From NCBI GenBank assembly GCA_030681895.1, contig JAUXRI010000117.1:28568-92567 (forward strand): DNA of 64,000 nt, given 5' to 3'. The translations under genes and the position numbers were made by a program. The notes below the pieces were generated by a model. It was not told the origin of the DNA. It ran no database searches and was given only the letters and a program-made list of their open reading frames with translations. This document shows, piece by piece, positions 1 through 11,246 of the stretch; the stretch's first letter is position 1; each line of letters opens with the position of its first letter. The stretch is from Myxococcales bacterium. Lineage in GTDB: Bacteria; Myxococcota; Myxococcia; Myxococcales; Myxococcaceae.

Positions 1-153
1 GTTCATGCCGTTCATGCCCATCGCGCCCATCGAGCCGGGCTCGCCCATCGCACCCCTCGGGCCTGCTTCGCCCTGCGGCCCCGTCATGCCTGCGGGCCCC
101 GGACAGCCAAGCAACACCAACACGACACAAATCGTAGCGACGATGTGACGCAT
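1..153 (-). CDS. Collagen-like lipoprotein, N-terminal part only
   Basis: Reading leftward from an ATG at 153, 51 codons run open to the window edge, so the gene continues outside. The first residues form a lipoprotein signal (MRHIVATICVVLVLLGC), with Cys 17 as the likely lipidated residue. What follows is a Gly-X-Y collagen-like repeat (GPAGMTGPQGEAGPRGAMG and on), rich in Met and Pro. Collagen-like repeats in bacterial surface proteins form triple helices; whether this one does depends on the missing part. The reading frame is not in doubt because glycine falls at every third residue. Function is unknown beyond surface display. Confidence 0.75.
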   Translation of the reverse strand, partial: MRHIVATICVVLVLLGCPGPAGMTGPQGEAGPRGAMGEPGSMGAMGMNGMN

Positions 154-472
154 CGAATTCCCCTTTGGTTGTGTAGACGAGACGCGCTCCACCCCCGCGC
201 GCGGGGCGACGATGGGCGTCGCGTCGCCTGAAGTCGAGCGGAGTCTGTGGTGACGACGCGCTCGGCTCCCATGCACGAGCCACTCGCCGGGGCCGGAACC
301 GACACGAGCCCCGCGGTGCGCCCTGCCTCTCTGGCGTGCGTCGGTGCTCGGGTCGCGACGTGTTCGAGCAACGGCCGTCGGTTGAGAACGCCCGAAGAGA
401 AGCTGACGAGTGTTACTCGCGCGGACTGCCTTGCACGTCTTCGAGGGACTGGGAGATGAAGACTGCCCCCGA
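154..472. other. Intergenic region between divergent genes
   Basis: This 319-base stretch lies between the collagen-like lipoprotein gene (leftward) and the PAS kinase gene (rightward). It must hold the promoter of the first and probably that of the second. Short open frames exist on both strands but have no recognisable start signal or domain. I see no RNA gene, repeat or convincing -35/-10 pair. Confidence 0.5.
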
Positions 473-1818
473 ATGAGCCGCCCACTCGTCTCGTATCAAG
501 AAGCGTTCGACGCTGCGCCCGTCGGCATGCTCGTCGTCGATTCGTCCGGGCACATCGTCGACGTCAACCGGCAGCTCGAGAGCCTGTTCGGGTACTCGCG
601 GCTCCAGTTGATTGGGCAGCCCGTCGAGGCGCTCGTCGACGGCGAGGCCGACGCGCACCGGCACCGCCGCGAGGCGTACCTGACGAGCCCCGAGGAGCGC
701 CCCATGGGCGCAGGCCGCGACCTCTTCGGCCGCCATCGTGACGGCCACCGCATTCCCGTCGAGATTGGCCTCACGCCGCTGAAGACCGACGCAGACACCT
801 TCGTGCTGGCGTCGGTCGTCGACCTCACCGAGCGCCGGCGCGCCGACGAGCAGTTCCGGCTCGCCATCGAGGCCGCGCCCAACGGCATGATGCTGGTCGA
901 CCAACGCGGCGACATCGTGCTCGTCAACGCGCAGATCGAGCACATCTTCGGCTACTCCCGCGTCGAGCTCGTCGGCCAGAGCGTCGACCGGCTGCTCCCC
1001 GAGCGGTACCGCGCTGGCCACGGCGCGAGCCGCGCCTCGTTCTTCGCGACGCCCGTCGCCCGCCCCATGGGCCTCGGCCGCGAGCTCTACGGCGTGCGAA
1101 AGGACGGCAGAGAGGTGCCAGTCGAGATTGGGCTGTCGCCGCTGCAGACGCCGTCGGGGCAGCTCGTGTTGAGCTCCATCGTCGACATCACCGACCGCAA
1201 ACAGGCCCGCGAGGCGCTCGAGGCGTCACTGCACGAGAAAGAGGTGCTGCTCAAGGAGCTGCACCACCGGGCCAAGAACAACCTGCAGCTCATCGCGAGC
1301 CTGCTCGACCTCGCCTCGTCGTCGCCGTCGGCCGACGTGTTGTCAGAGGCGCGCGACCGCATTCACAGCATCAGCCTCGTGCACGAGAAGCTGTATCAGT
1401 CTGGCACCTTCGCGCGCATCGACTTCGACGACTACCTGCGCACCCTGGGCGCCCACGTCTCGCAGGGCTGGAGCCGTGACGGCGTCACCATCGACGTGAA
1501 GACCGACGCCTTCACGCTGCCGCTCGACGCCGCCATTCCGTGCGGCCTCATCGTCAACGAGCTGCTCGTCAACGCGTTCAAGCACGCCTTCCCCGATGGG
1601 CGCCGCGGCGTCATCACCGTGCACGCGCACCGCGAGGGCGCACGCATCACCCTTGGCGTCGCCGATGACGGCGTCGGCCTGCCGGCGGGGCCGTTCCGCA
1701 AACCGGGGCACATCGGCTTCGACGTGGTGCACGCGCTCGCGCGGCAGCTGCGCGGCGAGCTGACGTTTGGGCGAGAGAACGGAACCGACGTCACCCTGTC
1801 CTTCGAGGAGCCAAGACC

Positions 1819-1822
<4 letters not shown>
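473..1822 (+). CDS. PAS-PAS sensor histidine kinase (HisKA_2 type)
   Basis: A soluble sensor kinase of 449 residues from ATG 473; an in-frame start at 410 would add 21 residues. Two PAS domains occupy about residues 8-125 and 130-248, each with the FGYSR motif, and share clear sequence similarity, so they arose by duplication. The dimerisation domain carries ELHHRAKNNLQ, the signature of the HisKA_2/HWE families, with His 265 the likely phosphoacceptor. A HATPase_c domain follows (N box in NELLVNAFKHAF, G1 in DDGVGL). No membrane segments, so it senses a cytoplasmic signal. Its stop overlaps the next start (ATGA), so the two products are coupled and the receiver of the downstream protein is the natural phosphate target, which is inference. 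Confidence 0.9.
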
Positions 1823-3585
<1,763 letters not shown>

Positions 3586-3602
3586 GCGCTGCTTCGTCGT
3601 CA

Positions 3603-5696
3603 TCACGTGGCGTCGCACGAGTTGCCGATTCCGTCTCCGTCGTCGTCCCGCTGGCTCTGGTTCCACGTGGTGGGGCAATTGTCGGCGCCGTCGCACACCC
3701 CATCCCAATCGCTGTCGGTACCCGGCCCGGCGCACCAATCGCACGCCCAGCACTCGCCAAGGCCATCACCGTCGGCGTCGGTCTGCTGCGGGTTGTAACA
3801 GCCACCGCAGGTGTCGCGGTCGTCGCAGACGCCGTCGCCGTCCTGGTCGCCGGGCGCGCACGAGGTCGGACACTCGCCGTGCGTGCCACCACAGCCATCG
3901 GCTCCGCACGTACTGGAGTTCGGCACGCAGCAGGTCTGGTTCGCGAGGCACACCGAGCCGCTCGTGCACGCGCAGGTGCCGCCGCAGCCGTTGGTGCCGC
4001 AGGAACCCGGCGCGCACGACGGCGTGCACCCGCACGGCCCGTGAGAGCCGCCGCAGCCATCGGGTCCGCAGGGTTCGTCGTTGGGCATGCAGCAGGTGAG
4101 GTTGGTGAGGCAGACCGCTCCGCTCGCGCACCCGCAGCTACCGCCGCAGCCGTCACTGCCACAGGTGTTGGGCGCGCAAGTCGACGTGCAGCCTGAGCCT
4201 GAGGCAGAGATGACGATGACGTTGGTGCCCGAGAGCACCGACGTCAGGGTGACGTAGAGGACATTCCGCGCGTCATCGAGTGACGACTCGGCCGCGACCG
4301 TCACTCCGTTGACCGTCACCGTCGCAGTGGTGCCAGTGAAGTTGCGCACGACGATGACGGGCCGCGCGTACGTCACGCCGGCGGTGTCGAAGCGCAGCCG
4401 CGCGGTGTTCGACGCCGCCCGCACCTCCCACGTGCGGTAGACGTGGTTGAAGCCGGCCGGCGCGTAGACGTGCGGCGTCGCGTTGCCGCTGCCTTCGGGA
4501 CCGGTGGTGACGAGCGTGCCCGTCAGCGCCTGCACCGTGATGGCTCCGCTGTGAATCGCCTCGGTCTCGCGGAGCAGGTTCGTCGCGCCGTGGTCGCTGA
4601 ACCGTCCGATGTGCATCGCGAGCGAGTAGTTGATGAAGCCAGGCGTCGAGCCGGAGCCACCGTAGAGCGCGCCGTGCTGGGTGCCCCACGTGAGGCGCTT
4701 CGAGCCGTACGCGTCGAAGAAGTTCATCTGGTACGAGTACTCGAGCCCGCCGAGGTCCGGGTACACCGGCAGCCGCGAGCCCTGCGCGTCGGCGCCTCCC
4801 GCGAACCCTTCACCGGCGGCCTTCTGTTCGTACGTCTCGGTCTGCACGTACGCCGCTTCGGCGTCGCCTCGGCCCGAGGCTGGCGTCACCCACTGCCAGA
4901 TGAAGGGCACGGTGTTGGTGCCGCCGTAGGTCCAGCTGGCCATGTCATTCGTGGTGAACGTCTTGAAGTCTCCGAAGCTCTGGCCATCGGGCCCGTCGGT
5001 TCCGCCGGCCCAGTCCGAGGTGCCGTTCCACGGAGCCGCCGTCACCAGCGAGTACGGCGCGAGCGTATTGTTGCGGAAGGCGGTGGCGTCGGTCGAAAAG
5101 CCCGGCGTCGCGTCGATGGTGATGGCGTAGATGACGGCGTCGAGGCCGTCGGCGAAGAACCAGTCGGTCGTCACCTTCACCGACTTGCGCGCGACGCCCG
5201 GCTTGAGCAGCGTCGTGTACTGCCGGTAGGCGACGCGAAAGAGCAGGTGGTGCGGGCCCTGGAAGACGGGCTGCTGGGTGAAGTCGAAGCCGTCACGTTT
5301 GCTGGTCGTCGCCGAGAACCCCGAGCCGAAGACGGGGTGGCTGCCGCCGTACTGCGACCAGTGCATGTGCATCACGTTGGTGCCCCACCCCTGCGCGTTC
5401 GACTCGTTGATGCCGGCCGGGTTCTCGTCCGCGATGATGCGCGAGGCGAAGAGGTCGGGCTGCCAGGTGAGCCGCGTGACGTAGCCCTTGATGGAGGGCA
5501 CCTTCGCGTTCGGGTACTCGCGGGCGAAGAAGAACTCGCGATCGAGCCCCTTCGAGTCCTTCCACGTCACGCGGTCGACGGTGGTGAAGCCGTTCACGCC
5601 CGGGGCCGCGGGCTCGAAGGTGACGGCGAGGGCCGGTGACGCCGCGAGCAGCATGGAGACGACGAGGACAGACGCTCGGTGAGCGGGACAGGTCAT
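3603..5696 (-). CDS. Secreted Cys-rich protein with thrombospondin type 3 repeats
   Basis: 697 residues from ATG 5696, chosen because it opens a clean Sec signal (MTCPAHRASVLVVSMLLAAS, then PALA). The mature body up to about residue 500 resembles no family I can name; it is rich in Trp, Tyr and Gly and looks like an extracellular beta-rich fold. The C-terminal quarter holds two or three CG.DGCGG.C modules typical of myxobacterial exported proteins, then Asp-rich calcium-binding repeats (DQDGDGVCDDRD, DSDWDGVCDGADNCP, DDDGDGIGNSCD) of thrombospondin type 3 class. Such tails act as rigid stalks or calcium-dependent anchors. It ends 17 bases from the kinase gene, tail to tail. Function unknown; perhaps a secreted hydrolase or adhesin. 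Confidence 0.8.
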   Translation of the reverse strand: MTCPAHRASVLVVSMLLAASPALAVTFEPAAPGVNGFTTVDRVTWKDSKGLDREFFFAREYPNAKVPSIKGYVTRLTWQPDLFASRIIADENPAGINESNAQGWGTNVMHMHWSQYGGSHPVFGSGFSATTSKRDGFDFTQQPVFQGPHHLLFRVAYRQYTTLLKPGVARKSVKVTTDWFFADGLDAVIYAITIDATPGFSTDATAFRNNTLAPYSLVTAAPWNGTSDWAGGTDGPDGQSFGDFKTFTTNDMASWTYGGTNTVPFIWQWVTPASGRGDAEAAYVQTETYEQKAAGEGFAGGADAQGSRLPVYPDLGGLEYSYQMNFFDAYGSKRLTWGTQHGALYGGSGSTPGFINYSLAMHIGRFSDHGATNLLRETEAIHSGAITVQALTGTLVTTGPEGSGNATPHVYAPAGFNHVYRTWEVRAASNTARLRFDTAGVTYARPVIVVRNFTGTTATVTVNGVTVAAESSLDDARNVLYVTLTSVLSGTNVIVISASGSGCTSTCAPNTCGSDGCGGSCGCASGAVCLTNLTCCMPNDEPCGPDGCGGSHGPCGCTPSCAPGSCGTNGCGGTCACTSGSVCLANQTCCVPNSSTCGADGCGGTHGECPTSCAPGDQDGDGVCDDRDTCGGCYNPQQTDADGDGLGECWACDWCAGPGTDSDWDGVCDGADNCPTTWNQSQRDDDGDGIGNSCDAT

Positions 5697-5932
5697 GGGT
5701 CTCCGAAACGGTCGCTCGACCGCTCGTGACAGCGGAGCAAGCGCAGTGCCGCGAACGAACGCCGCACCTGTGCCTGTTTGCCGAGGCTTTCGAGCCAGCC
5801 CACTCCACCGAAGTGACGTGCTCCCCGCTCGAAGCGAACGCCCGCGCGGAGCGCTCGTCACGCGTGTCTGAGGCAGGCGGATGAAGAACGGTGCGGACTC
5901 AGCGACACCATCGAGCCCTGCTGTCCCACACC

Positions 5933-8380
5933 TCAGTCGCGAGGTTGCGAGGCAGAGCGCCCCTGGCCGACACCCGAAGCGGTGATGCGCCTGTCCGACC
6001 GACGCCGGTGAGCCGCCTGCAGCAACGCCAGCACGCCGAGGAGCCAGCTGGCGCCTCCGACAGGGGTCGAGCAGCCGCACGAGGCCGATTCAAAGAGGAG
6101 CCGTGGCTGCACCGGGACAGGCTCGAGCGTGCCCGCATCAGGAACGCCGGCGTCCACCTCGAGAACGCTCGCGTCCGGGACGCCCGAAACGTCAGGGCCC
6201 GCATCGGAGCCGCCTCCATCGGGAACGCCGCCATCAGACAGGCCAGCATCCACGCCTCCGTCGTCGCCCCCATCAAACCTGGGTGGAGGCACCGTCTGCC
6301 GGCGCGTGAACAGCACCCGCGCGTTCACCGTCACCGTGTCGCGGTCAGGGTCGAAGTTCTCCCAGGCCACCCCGAGGTCGCCGTCCACCGAGTGCGCGAG
6401 CGCGACGTTGTGCGGCGCTGCGAGCTCCGAGAGCTGGAAGCCGATCTGCGTACCTCCGTCGTGGGGAATCAGTTTGCCCATGACGCCGGTGCGCTCTGCC
6501 CACACCAAGAACACGCCGTCAGGCACGCTCGTCACCAGCGGCTCTTCGGTCGCAGGGTGGGGAGCGTCGTAGAGCGGAGTCGCGAGCAGCGTGGTCGCGT
6601 CGAGCGCTGACACCATCACCCGGCCGCCCTTTCTCCAGGCCACGACGATGTCGCCCTTCGTCGGCCGCTCGGCGAAGCACAACGAGCTCTGGAGCTCGAC
6701 GTCGAGGGAGGTGAAGGCGCCCTGCCTCACGACGGCCGGCGTGCTGTCGTCGACCCTGAGCAGGTTGACCACCTGCTGCGAGCTCGGCGCTCCCAGGTAG
6801 AACGTGTTCCCGAGGAGCGCGGCGCACCGCAACGCCGGTTGCGCGAGCAGCAGCCCGGACGGCGCGCCGTTCACCCACACCTCGTTGGTCGTGGTGCCCC
6901 ACTGCAGCAGCTGCACCCTCCCCTGACGGGCCCGCTGGAGCGCTGGGGTGCCGAGCGGAACGCGCGCTCCGACGAGCACGACGGGCCGGGTCAGCTGCAC
7001 CGGCTCGACCCCTGAGCCAGACGTGCGGCCGATGCGGCTCAGCACCGAGAGCCCGCCGTCGGGGTCGACGAGGAGCCTCGGCTCCGTTCCCGCCACCCCC
7101 TGTGACGACAGCCTCGCTGGCCCGCTCGAAAGCGTCGCGTCGAGGCCGACCAGCGCCGCCGTCATGCGCGTCTCCGTCGCCGACTCGCTCTCGTCCCACA
7201 CCAGCAGAAAGGCATTGTCGCTCGCCGACCACGCGATGGACGGGGAGCGCTGTGGTGCGGCGATGGTCGCCGCCGGCACCGTCGTCAGCCCGATGCGCGG
7301 CGGAAGCAGCGTGGCCGACTGGATGATTCGAGCCCGCAGCGGGTGCTCGAGCGCCACCACGTTCGTGCTCCCGCGCGACAGCATTCGCACTGAGGCATCT
7401 TCCGGCCACGCGACCGGCTGCTCGCCGTTCTGCCATTGCCCGCTCGGCCCTGCTTGACCCTCGGGTTGAAAGACCGAGAAGCGGAACGCCCCCAGTGCCG
7501 TCGACGCCACCGGCACCGAAGGGTCGGCCTGGGTCGTGGTGACGCTCCCCAGCCAGAGGGGCCCGGAGCGCTCGGAGTGCGTCCACGTGCCGGCGTCATT
7601 CTGCAGCACGACCATCAGGTTCTGCGCGTTGACGACCTCGACCCGCTCCCAGGAACCGCCTGCCCTGACCAGCAGCGGCGACGACGCCACCCCGATGGAG
7701 GACACGTTTGCGACCTGCACGACGCCCGTGGCCGCGTCGATCCACGCGAGGGCGAAGCCGTTGTCATCGGCGCCGAGGGAGAAGTCGCGAACGGGAGTTG
7801 CGACGAGCACGGTGGGCGGCGACGAAGAGCCAGGCGTGAAGGCGCGCAGCCCGAGCCCGTTCGGCGCGACCCACCCCACGAGAAACGTGCCACCGCTGGT
7901 GGCCAACCGGGTTGGCCCGGGGCGAACGCCGACGCTCATGTTCACCGAGATGCTGGTGGCCGCCAGGCTGATGTTCGCCGACATCACGGAGGTCTTCCCC
8001 TCCAGGGTCAAACCTCCGTCGGTGGCGATGCGCGTCCACACCAGCGCCGCCCCGGTTGGAGAGCTCGTGAACATCGGGTCGGCCACGTCGCTACCAGGTG
8101 TGGGCGAGAGCACGAGCAGGCCCGCGTCGGTGTCGAAGGCGTCGAGGCCACGATTGAAGCGCGCGGCATAGAGGCTCGAGGGGCTGTTGGGCCTGAACGC
8201 GTCACGCCGACGGTCTGCCCAGGTGACGACATCGACAGCGCCCGCCGTGCGAATCCACGGGCGGCCGACCGGCTCGACCTCGACCGACGACCGCGGCGCC
8301 AGCGCGATGGGTGGCGCGGCCAGTGGGGGCGCCGGCGTCAGCTGGCCCACGCAGAGGGAGATGAGCAGGAGGGTCGGCAC
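5933..8380 (-). CDS. Exported protein with MYXO-CTERM sorting tail
   Basis: 815 residues from GTG 8380. A short hydrophobic leader (MPTLLLISLCVGQ) suggests export. The body has repeated VVxW/VLVW-type strands (for example GAALVWTRIATDGG, FLLVWDESES) suggesting a beta-propeller-like fold. A low-complexity Asp/Gly/Val linker (DGGVDAGLSDGGVPDGGG) comes at about 725-760. The C-terminus has CGCSTPVGG, a hydrophobic helix WLLGVLALLQAA and a basic stretch HRRRSDRR, the three parts of a MYXO-CTERM signal, which sorts proteins to the myxobacterial cell surface by Cys processing. About 17 further residues follow the Arg cluster, longer than usual. Enzymatic function not recognised. Confidence 0.8.
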   Translation of the reverse strand: MPTLLLISLCVGQLTPAPPLAAPPIALAPRSSVEVEPVGRPWIRTAGAVDVVTWADRRRDAFRPNSPSSLYAARFNRGLDAFDTDAGLLVLSPTPGSDVADPMFTSSPTGAALVWTRIATDGGLTLEGKTSVMSANISLAATSISVNMSVGVRPGPTRLATSGGTFLVGWVAPNGLGLRAFTPGSSSPPTVLVATPVRDFSLGADDNGFALAWIDAATGVVQVANVSSIGVASSPLLVRAGGSWERVEVVNAQNLMVVLQNDAGTWTHSERSGPLWLGSVTTTQADPSVPVASTALGAFRFSVFQPEGQAGPSGQWQNGEQPVAWPEDASVRMLSRGSTNVVALEHPLRARIIQSATLLPPRIGLTTVPAATIAAPQRSPSIAWSASDNAFLLVWDESESATETRMTAALVGLDATLSSGPARLSSQGVAGTEPRLLVDPDGGLSVLSRIGRTSGSGVEPVQLTRPVVLVGARVPLGTPALQRARQGRVQLLQWGTTTNEVWVNGAPSGLLLAQPALRCAALLGNTFYLGAPSSQQVVNLLRVDDSTPAVVRQGAFTSLDVELQSSLCFAERPTKGDIVVAWRKGGRVMVSALDATTLLATPLYDAPHPATEEPLVTSVPDGVFLVWAERTGVMGKLIPHDGGTQIGFQLSELAAPHNVALAHSVDGDLGVAWENFDPDRDTVTVNARVLFTRRQTVPPPRFDGGDDGGVDAGLSDGGVPDGGGSDAGPDVSGVPDASVLEVDAGVPDAGTLEPVPVQPRLLFESASCGCSTPVGGASWLLGVLALLQAAHRRRSDRRITASGVGQGRSASQPRD

Positions 8381-8489
8381 GGGGCCGACGAGTGTGCTTC
8401 AAATCGGCGACGTCAGCCACGCGCGGCCGAGCCTGCTCGCGACGTGAAGCGCGCGACATCGGAGACAGTGATGGCACACTGGCCCGCAG

Positions 8490-9578
8490 GTGATTCGGGG
8501 CTCCGCACTCCTGCTGCTGCTCCTCGCGCGCCTCGCCGAAGCGCAAGCTGACGTCAGCGTGGTGCCCGTCGTGGCCCCCGCGTACACCCCGGAACTCGGC
8601 TTCCTCATCGCCGCCGGTGGCGTGATGACGTGGAACGGCGACGTTCGCACCCCGACGCTCCCCCGCTCGACGCTCACCCTCACCGCGGGCGCCTCGACCG
8701 TCGGCGCCGTGTTGCTGCAGAGCCGGCTCAACGCCTTCGTCCTGAACGACGCGGTGCGCTTCACGACGCTCGTCGACGTTCGTGACCAACCCGACCACTA
8801 CTTCGGGGTTGGCCTTCGCAACGGGCTGACGCGGCCACTCGGTGCCGAGACGACGGCGCTGCGGCGCACGTGGTGGACGGCGGAGCCCACCGTCTTCCGG
8901 CAGCTCACCGGCCCGCTCTACCTCGGCGCGGCGATGCAGCTCTCGGGCACGCTCGTGCGCGAACACAGTGACGGCGTGGCGGGCGACGTCGCGTTTCAAC
9001 GGCACGGCGCGGCCGTCATCAACACCGGTGTCGGGCTCACGCTGCAGCTCGACACCCGCGACGTGCCCATCAACGCGTGGCGCGGCGTCTTGCTGTCGGG
9101 CACCTTCATGGGCTTCGGCCGCGCGCTCGGCGCCAACACCGAGTGGTACGCGGTGACGCTCGACTACCGGCAGTACGTGCAGCTCGGCTGGCCGGGCAGC
9201 ACGCTCGCATGGCAGGTGAAGTACCGCGCCGCGTTCGGTGACGTGCCGTGGAGCGAGCTCTCTCAGGTGGGCACGCCCTTCGACCTGCGCGCGTACCGGT
9301 GGGGGCAATATCGCGAGCGCACCGGGCTCACGGCGCTCGTCGAGTACCGCGCGATGCTGCCGTTTCCGTCGACGTCGCTCTGGTCTCACCTCGGCGCAGC
9401 GGCGTGGGTCGGCGTCGGAGCGCTCTCCTCCACGGCGCTGCCCGACTTCACCTCGGTCTTGCCGAGCCTCGGCGTCGGCCTGCGTGTCGAGCTGATCCGC
9501 CGGGTGACGGTGCGCCTCGACTTCGGCTTCGGCCGCGAGTCGCGCGCCGTGTATTTCAATTTCCTCGAGGCGTTCTGA
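8490..9578 (+). CDS. BamA/TamA-like outer-membrane beta-barrel protein
   Basis: 362 residues from GTG 8490, with a signal peptide (MIRGSALLLLLLARLAEAQA). The mature protein alternates amphipathic strands, and its last residues (VYFNFLEAF) end in an aromatic Phe, as outer-membrane barrels do. The segment GVGLTLQLDTRDVPINAWRG matches the Omp85/surface-antigen barrel theme (DxRD...P..G). It is far shorter than BamA (about 800 residues) and has no POTRA domains, so it is a barrel-only member. Its role is probably a channel or a patatin-type companion, not general assembly; this is inferred from architecture. Confidence 0.75.
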   Translation: MIRGSALLLLLLARLAEAQADVSVVPVVAPAYTPELGFLIAAGGVMTWNGDVRTPTLPRSTLTLTAGASTVGAVLLQSRLNAFVLNDAVRFTTLVDVRDQPDHYFGVGLRNGLTRPLGAETTALRRTWWTAEPTVFRQLTGPLYLGAAMQLSGTLVREHSDGVAGDVAFQRHGAAVINTGVGLTLQLDTRDVPINAWRGVLLSGTFMGFGRALGANTEWYAVTLDYRQYVQLGWPGSTLAWQVKYRAAFGDVPWSELSQVGTPFDLRAYRWGQYRERTGLTALVEYRAMLPFPSTSLWSHLGAAAWVGVGALSSTALPDFTSVLPSLGVGLRVELIRRVTVRLDFGFGRESRAVYFNFLEAF

Positions 9579-9587
9579 CTCGAACCT

Positions 9588-11162
9588 TCAGAAGAACCGC
9601 ACCAGCACCTGCGCGAGCAGAATCTTCACCACCGTCGCGATGGGAAAGACGGTCGCGTAGCCCTTCGCCGGTGCGTCGGACGAGGTGCGCGCGCTCGCCC
9701 AGGCCAGGACGGCCGGCTGGGTGTGGATGCCGGCCACCGCGCCGAACGCCTCGCTCGTCGAGAGCTTGAGCCACCGGCGGGCCAGCAGCAGCGCAGGCCC
9801 CGCCGACGCGAGCGTCACCATCGCGCCGAGGAGCACGAGGGGCAGTGGGTTCCCCTCCGTCATCGTCTTCCCGAGGCTCGCGCCCGAGCGGGTACCGACG
9901 ACCGCCAGGAAGAGCACGATGCCGAGCTGTCGCAGCGTCACCGACGCGGGGAACGGCAACACCCACACCAGCGGCCCCGTGCGGCCCAGGCGCCCCAGCA
10001 CGAGCCCGACGAGCAGCGGCCCACCGGCGAGGCCGAGCTTCAGGGGCCCGACGGGGGTCGGAATCGGGACGAGGCCAAGCGCGAGGCCGAGCGCGATGCC
10101 CAGGCCGAAGCTCAAGACGTCGATTTCAGCGAGCGCGCGGTACGAGTCACCGAAGAAGCGCGACAGCTCGTCGAAGCGCGCACGGGGCGCGAGCACCCGA
10201 ACGCGGTCTCCGAGCTCGAGCGTGGTGTCGCGGTCGGCCAGCAGGTCGACGTCTCCGCGCCGCACGCGCGTCACGATGGCGCCGAAGCGCTCCGGCAGCG
10301 CCAGCACCGAGAGCGGCTTGCCGATGACATCAGGGCGCGAGACGAAGATGCGCCGGAAGTCGAGCAGCGCGCGGTCATCGGCGAGGTCGTCGTCGACGCG
10401 TTGCCCCAGCACCGCGAGGCTCTCGGCGACTGCTTCAGCTCTGCCGACGACCGTCACGAGGTCCCCGGGCTCGAGCCGCGTCGCGTCGTCCACCACCGCT
10501 TCGACGTCGCCTCGGCGGTAGCGGCCAAACCCGATGCGGCCCTTCAGGCGCTCACGGAGCTCGTCGGCGCGGCCAGCCTGCGTGGTGAGGCGAATGGTGC
10601 GGCTCACCAGGGTGAGTTCCTTCGCCGCTTGCGCGGGCTCGCTGCGCGACCTGCGCCACAAGACGAGCAGCGGCAGCAGCACGCCCAGCGGGTACGCGAC
10701 GGAGTAGCCGATGACGGGGCTGCTGGCGTCGCCACCGCTCGCGCGCAACACATCGACGGCTGCCGCGAGCGCCGGGGTATTCGTGAGCCCACCCGCGAAG
10801 AGCCCGACGCCGACCGACGATGGAAGACCCAGCACCCGCGCACCGACGACGCTGACCACCGCAGAGAACGAGATGACGAGCACGGTGAGCGCGCTCGCTC
10901 TGAGCCCTCGCCCCCTGAGCGCCTCGACGAAGGCAGGCCCGCTCGCGAGGCCCACGGCGTAGACGAAGAGACAGAGGCCGAAGAGCCCGAGCTCCTCTGG
11001 CACCACGAGCCGGGGGTCGAGCGCCGACGCCGTGAGCCCGGCGAACAAGACGGCCGCTGGTCCGAGGGAGAAGCCGCCGACCTCGATGCGCCCGAGCAGC
11101 CAGCCCGCCGCCGTCACGACGAAGAGCAGCAACAGCGGCTGGTGGTGCAGCACGTCGAGCAT
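9588..11162 (-). CDS. AspT/YidE-YbjL family transporter with two RCK_C domains
   Basis: 524 residues. It has five or six membrane helices, then two cytoplasmic TrkA_C/RCK_C-like domains (about 195-285 and 290-375, each with LEPGDLVTVVGR or LELGDRVRVLAP), then a second set of five or six helices. This duplicated AspT-YidE-YbjL layout and length are diagnostic. Family members include the aspartate:alanine antiporter AspT; most others have no known substrate. The repeat GLFAGGLTNTPALAAAVD in half one matches FGAVAGIHTQPAVLAWAS in half two, the conserved substrate-path motif. It ends 9 bases after the barrel gene on the other strand. Substrate: unknown small anion, by inference. Confidence 0.88.
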   Translation of the reverse strand: MLDVLHHQPLLLLFVVTAAGWLLGRIEVGGFSLGPAAVLFAGLTASALDPRLVVPEELGLFGLCLFVYAVGLASGPAFVEALRGRGLRASALTVLVISFSAVVSVVGARVLGLPSSVGVGLFAGGLTNTPALAAAVDVLRASGGDASSPVIGYSVAYPLGVLLPLLVLWRRSRSEPAQAAKELTLVSRTIRLTTQAGRADELRERLKGRIGFGRYRRGDVEAVVDDATRLEPGDLVTVVGRAEAVAESLAVLGQRVDDDLADDRALLDFRRIFVSRPDVIGKPLSVLALPERFGAIVTRVRRGDVDLLADRDTTLELGDRVRVLAPRARFDELSRFFGDSYRALAEIDVLSFGLGIALGLALGLVPIPTPVGPLKLGLAGGPLLVGLVLGRLGRTGPLVWVLPFPASVTLRQLGIVLFLAVVGTRSGASLGKTMTEGNPLPLVLLGAMVTLASAGPALLLARRWLKLSTSEAFGAVAGIHTQPAVLAWASARTSSDAPAKGYATVFPIATVVKILLAQVLVRFF

Positions 11163-11246
11163 CGAGCGCCTTCGTCAGCTCAGGGTCGCGAGCCAGCGTC
11201 GCTGAACGCAGGAAAGGAACAAGGCAGGAAACCGCTGAGAGCGCCG

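Noticed and set aside
247..459. 70-codon plus-strand frame in the first intergenic region
   Set aside because: Product is a mixture of Arg, Ala and Thr with no signal or domain, and no ribosome site precedes it.
4443..5639. 398-codon plus-strand frame inside the secreted thrombospondin-repeat gene
   Set aside because: Arg/Val/Glu-rich shadow; the opposite strand has a signal peptide and calcium-binding repeats.
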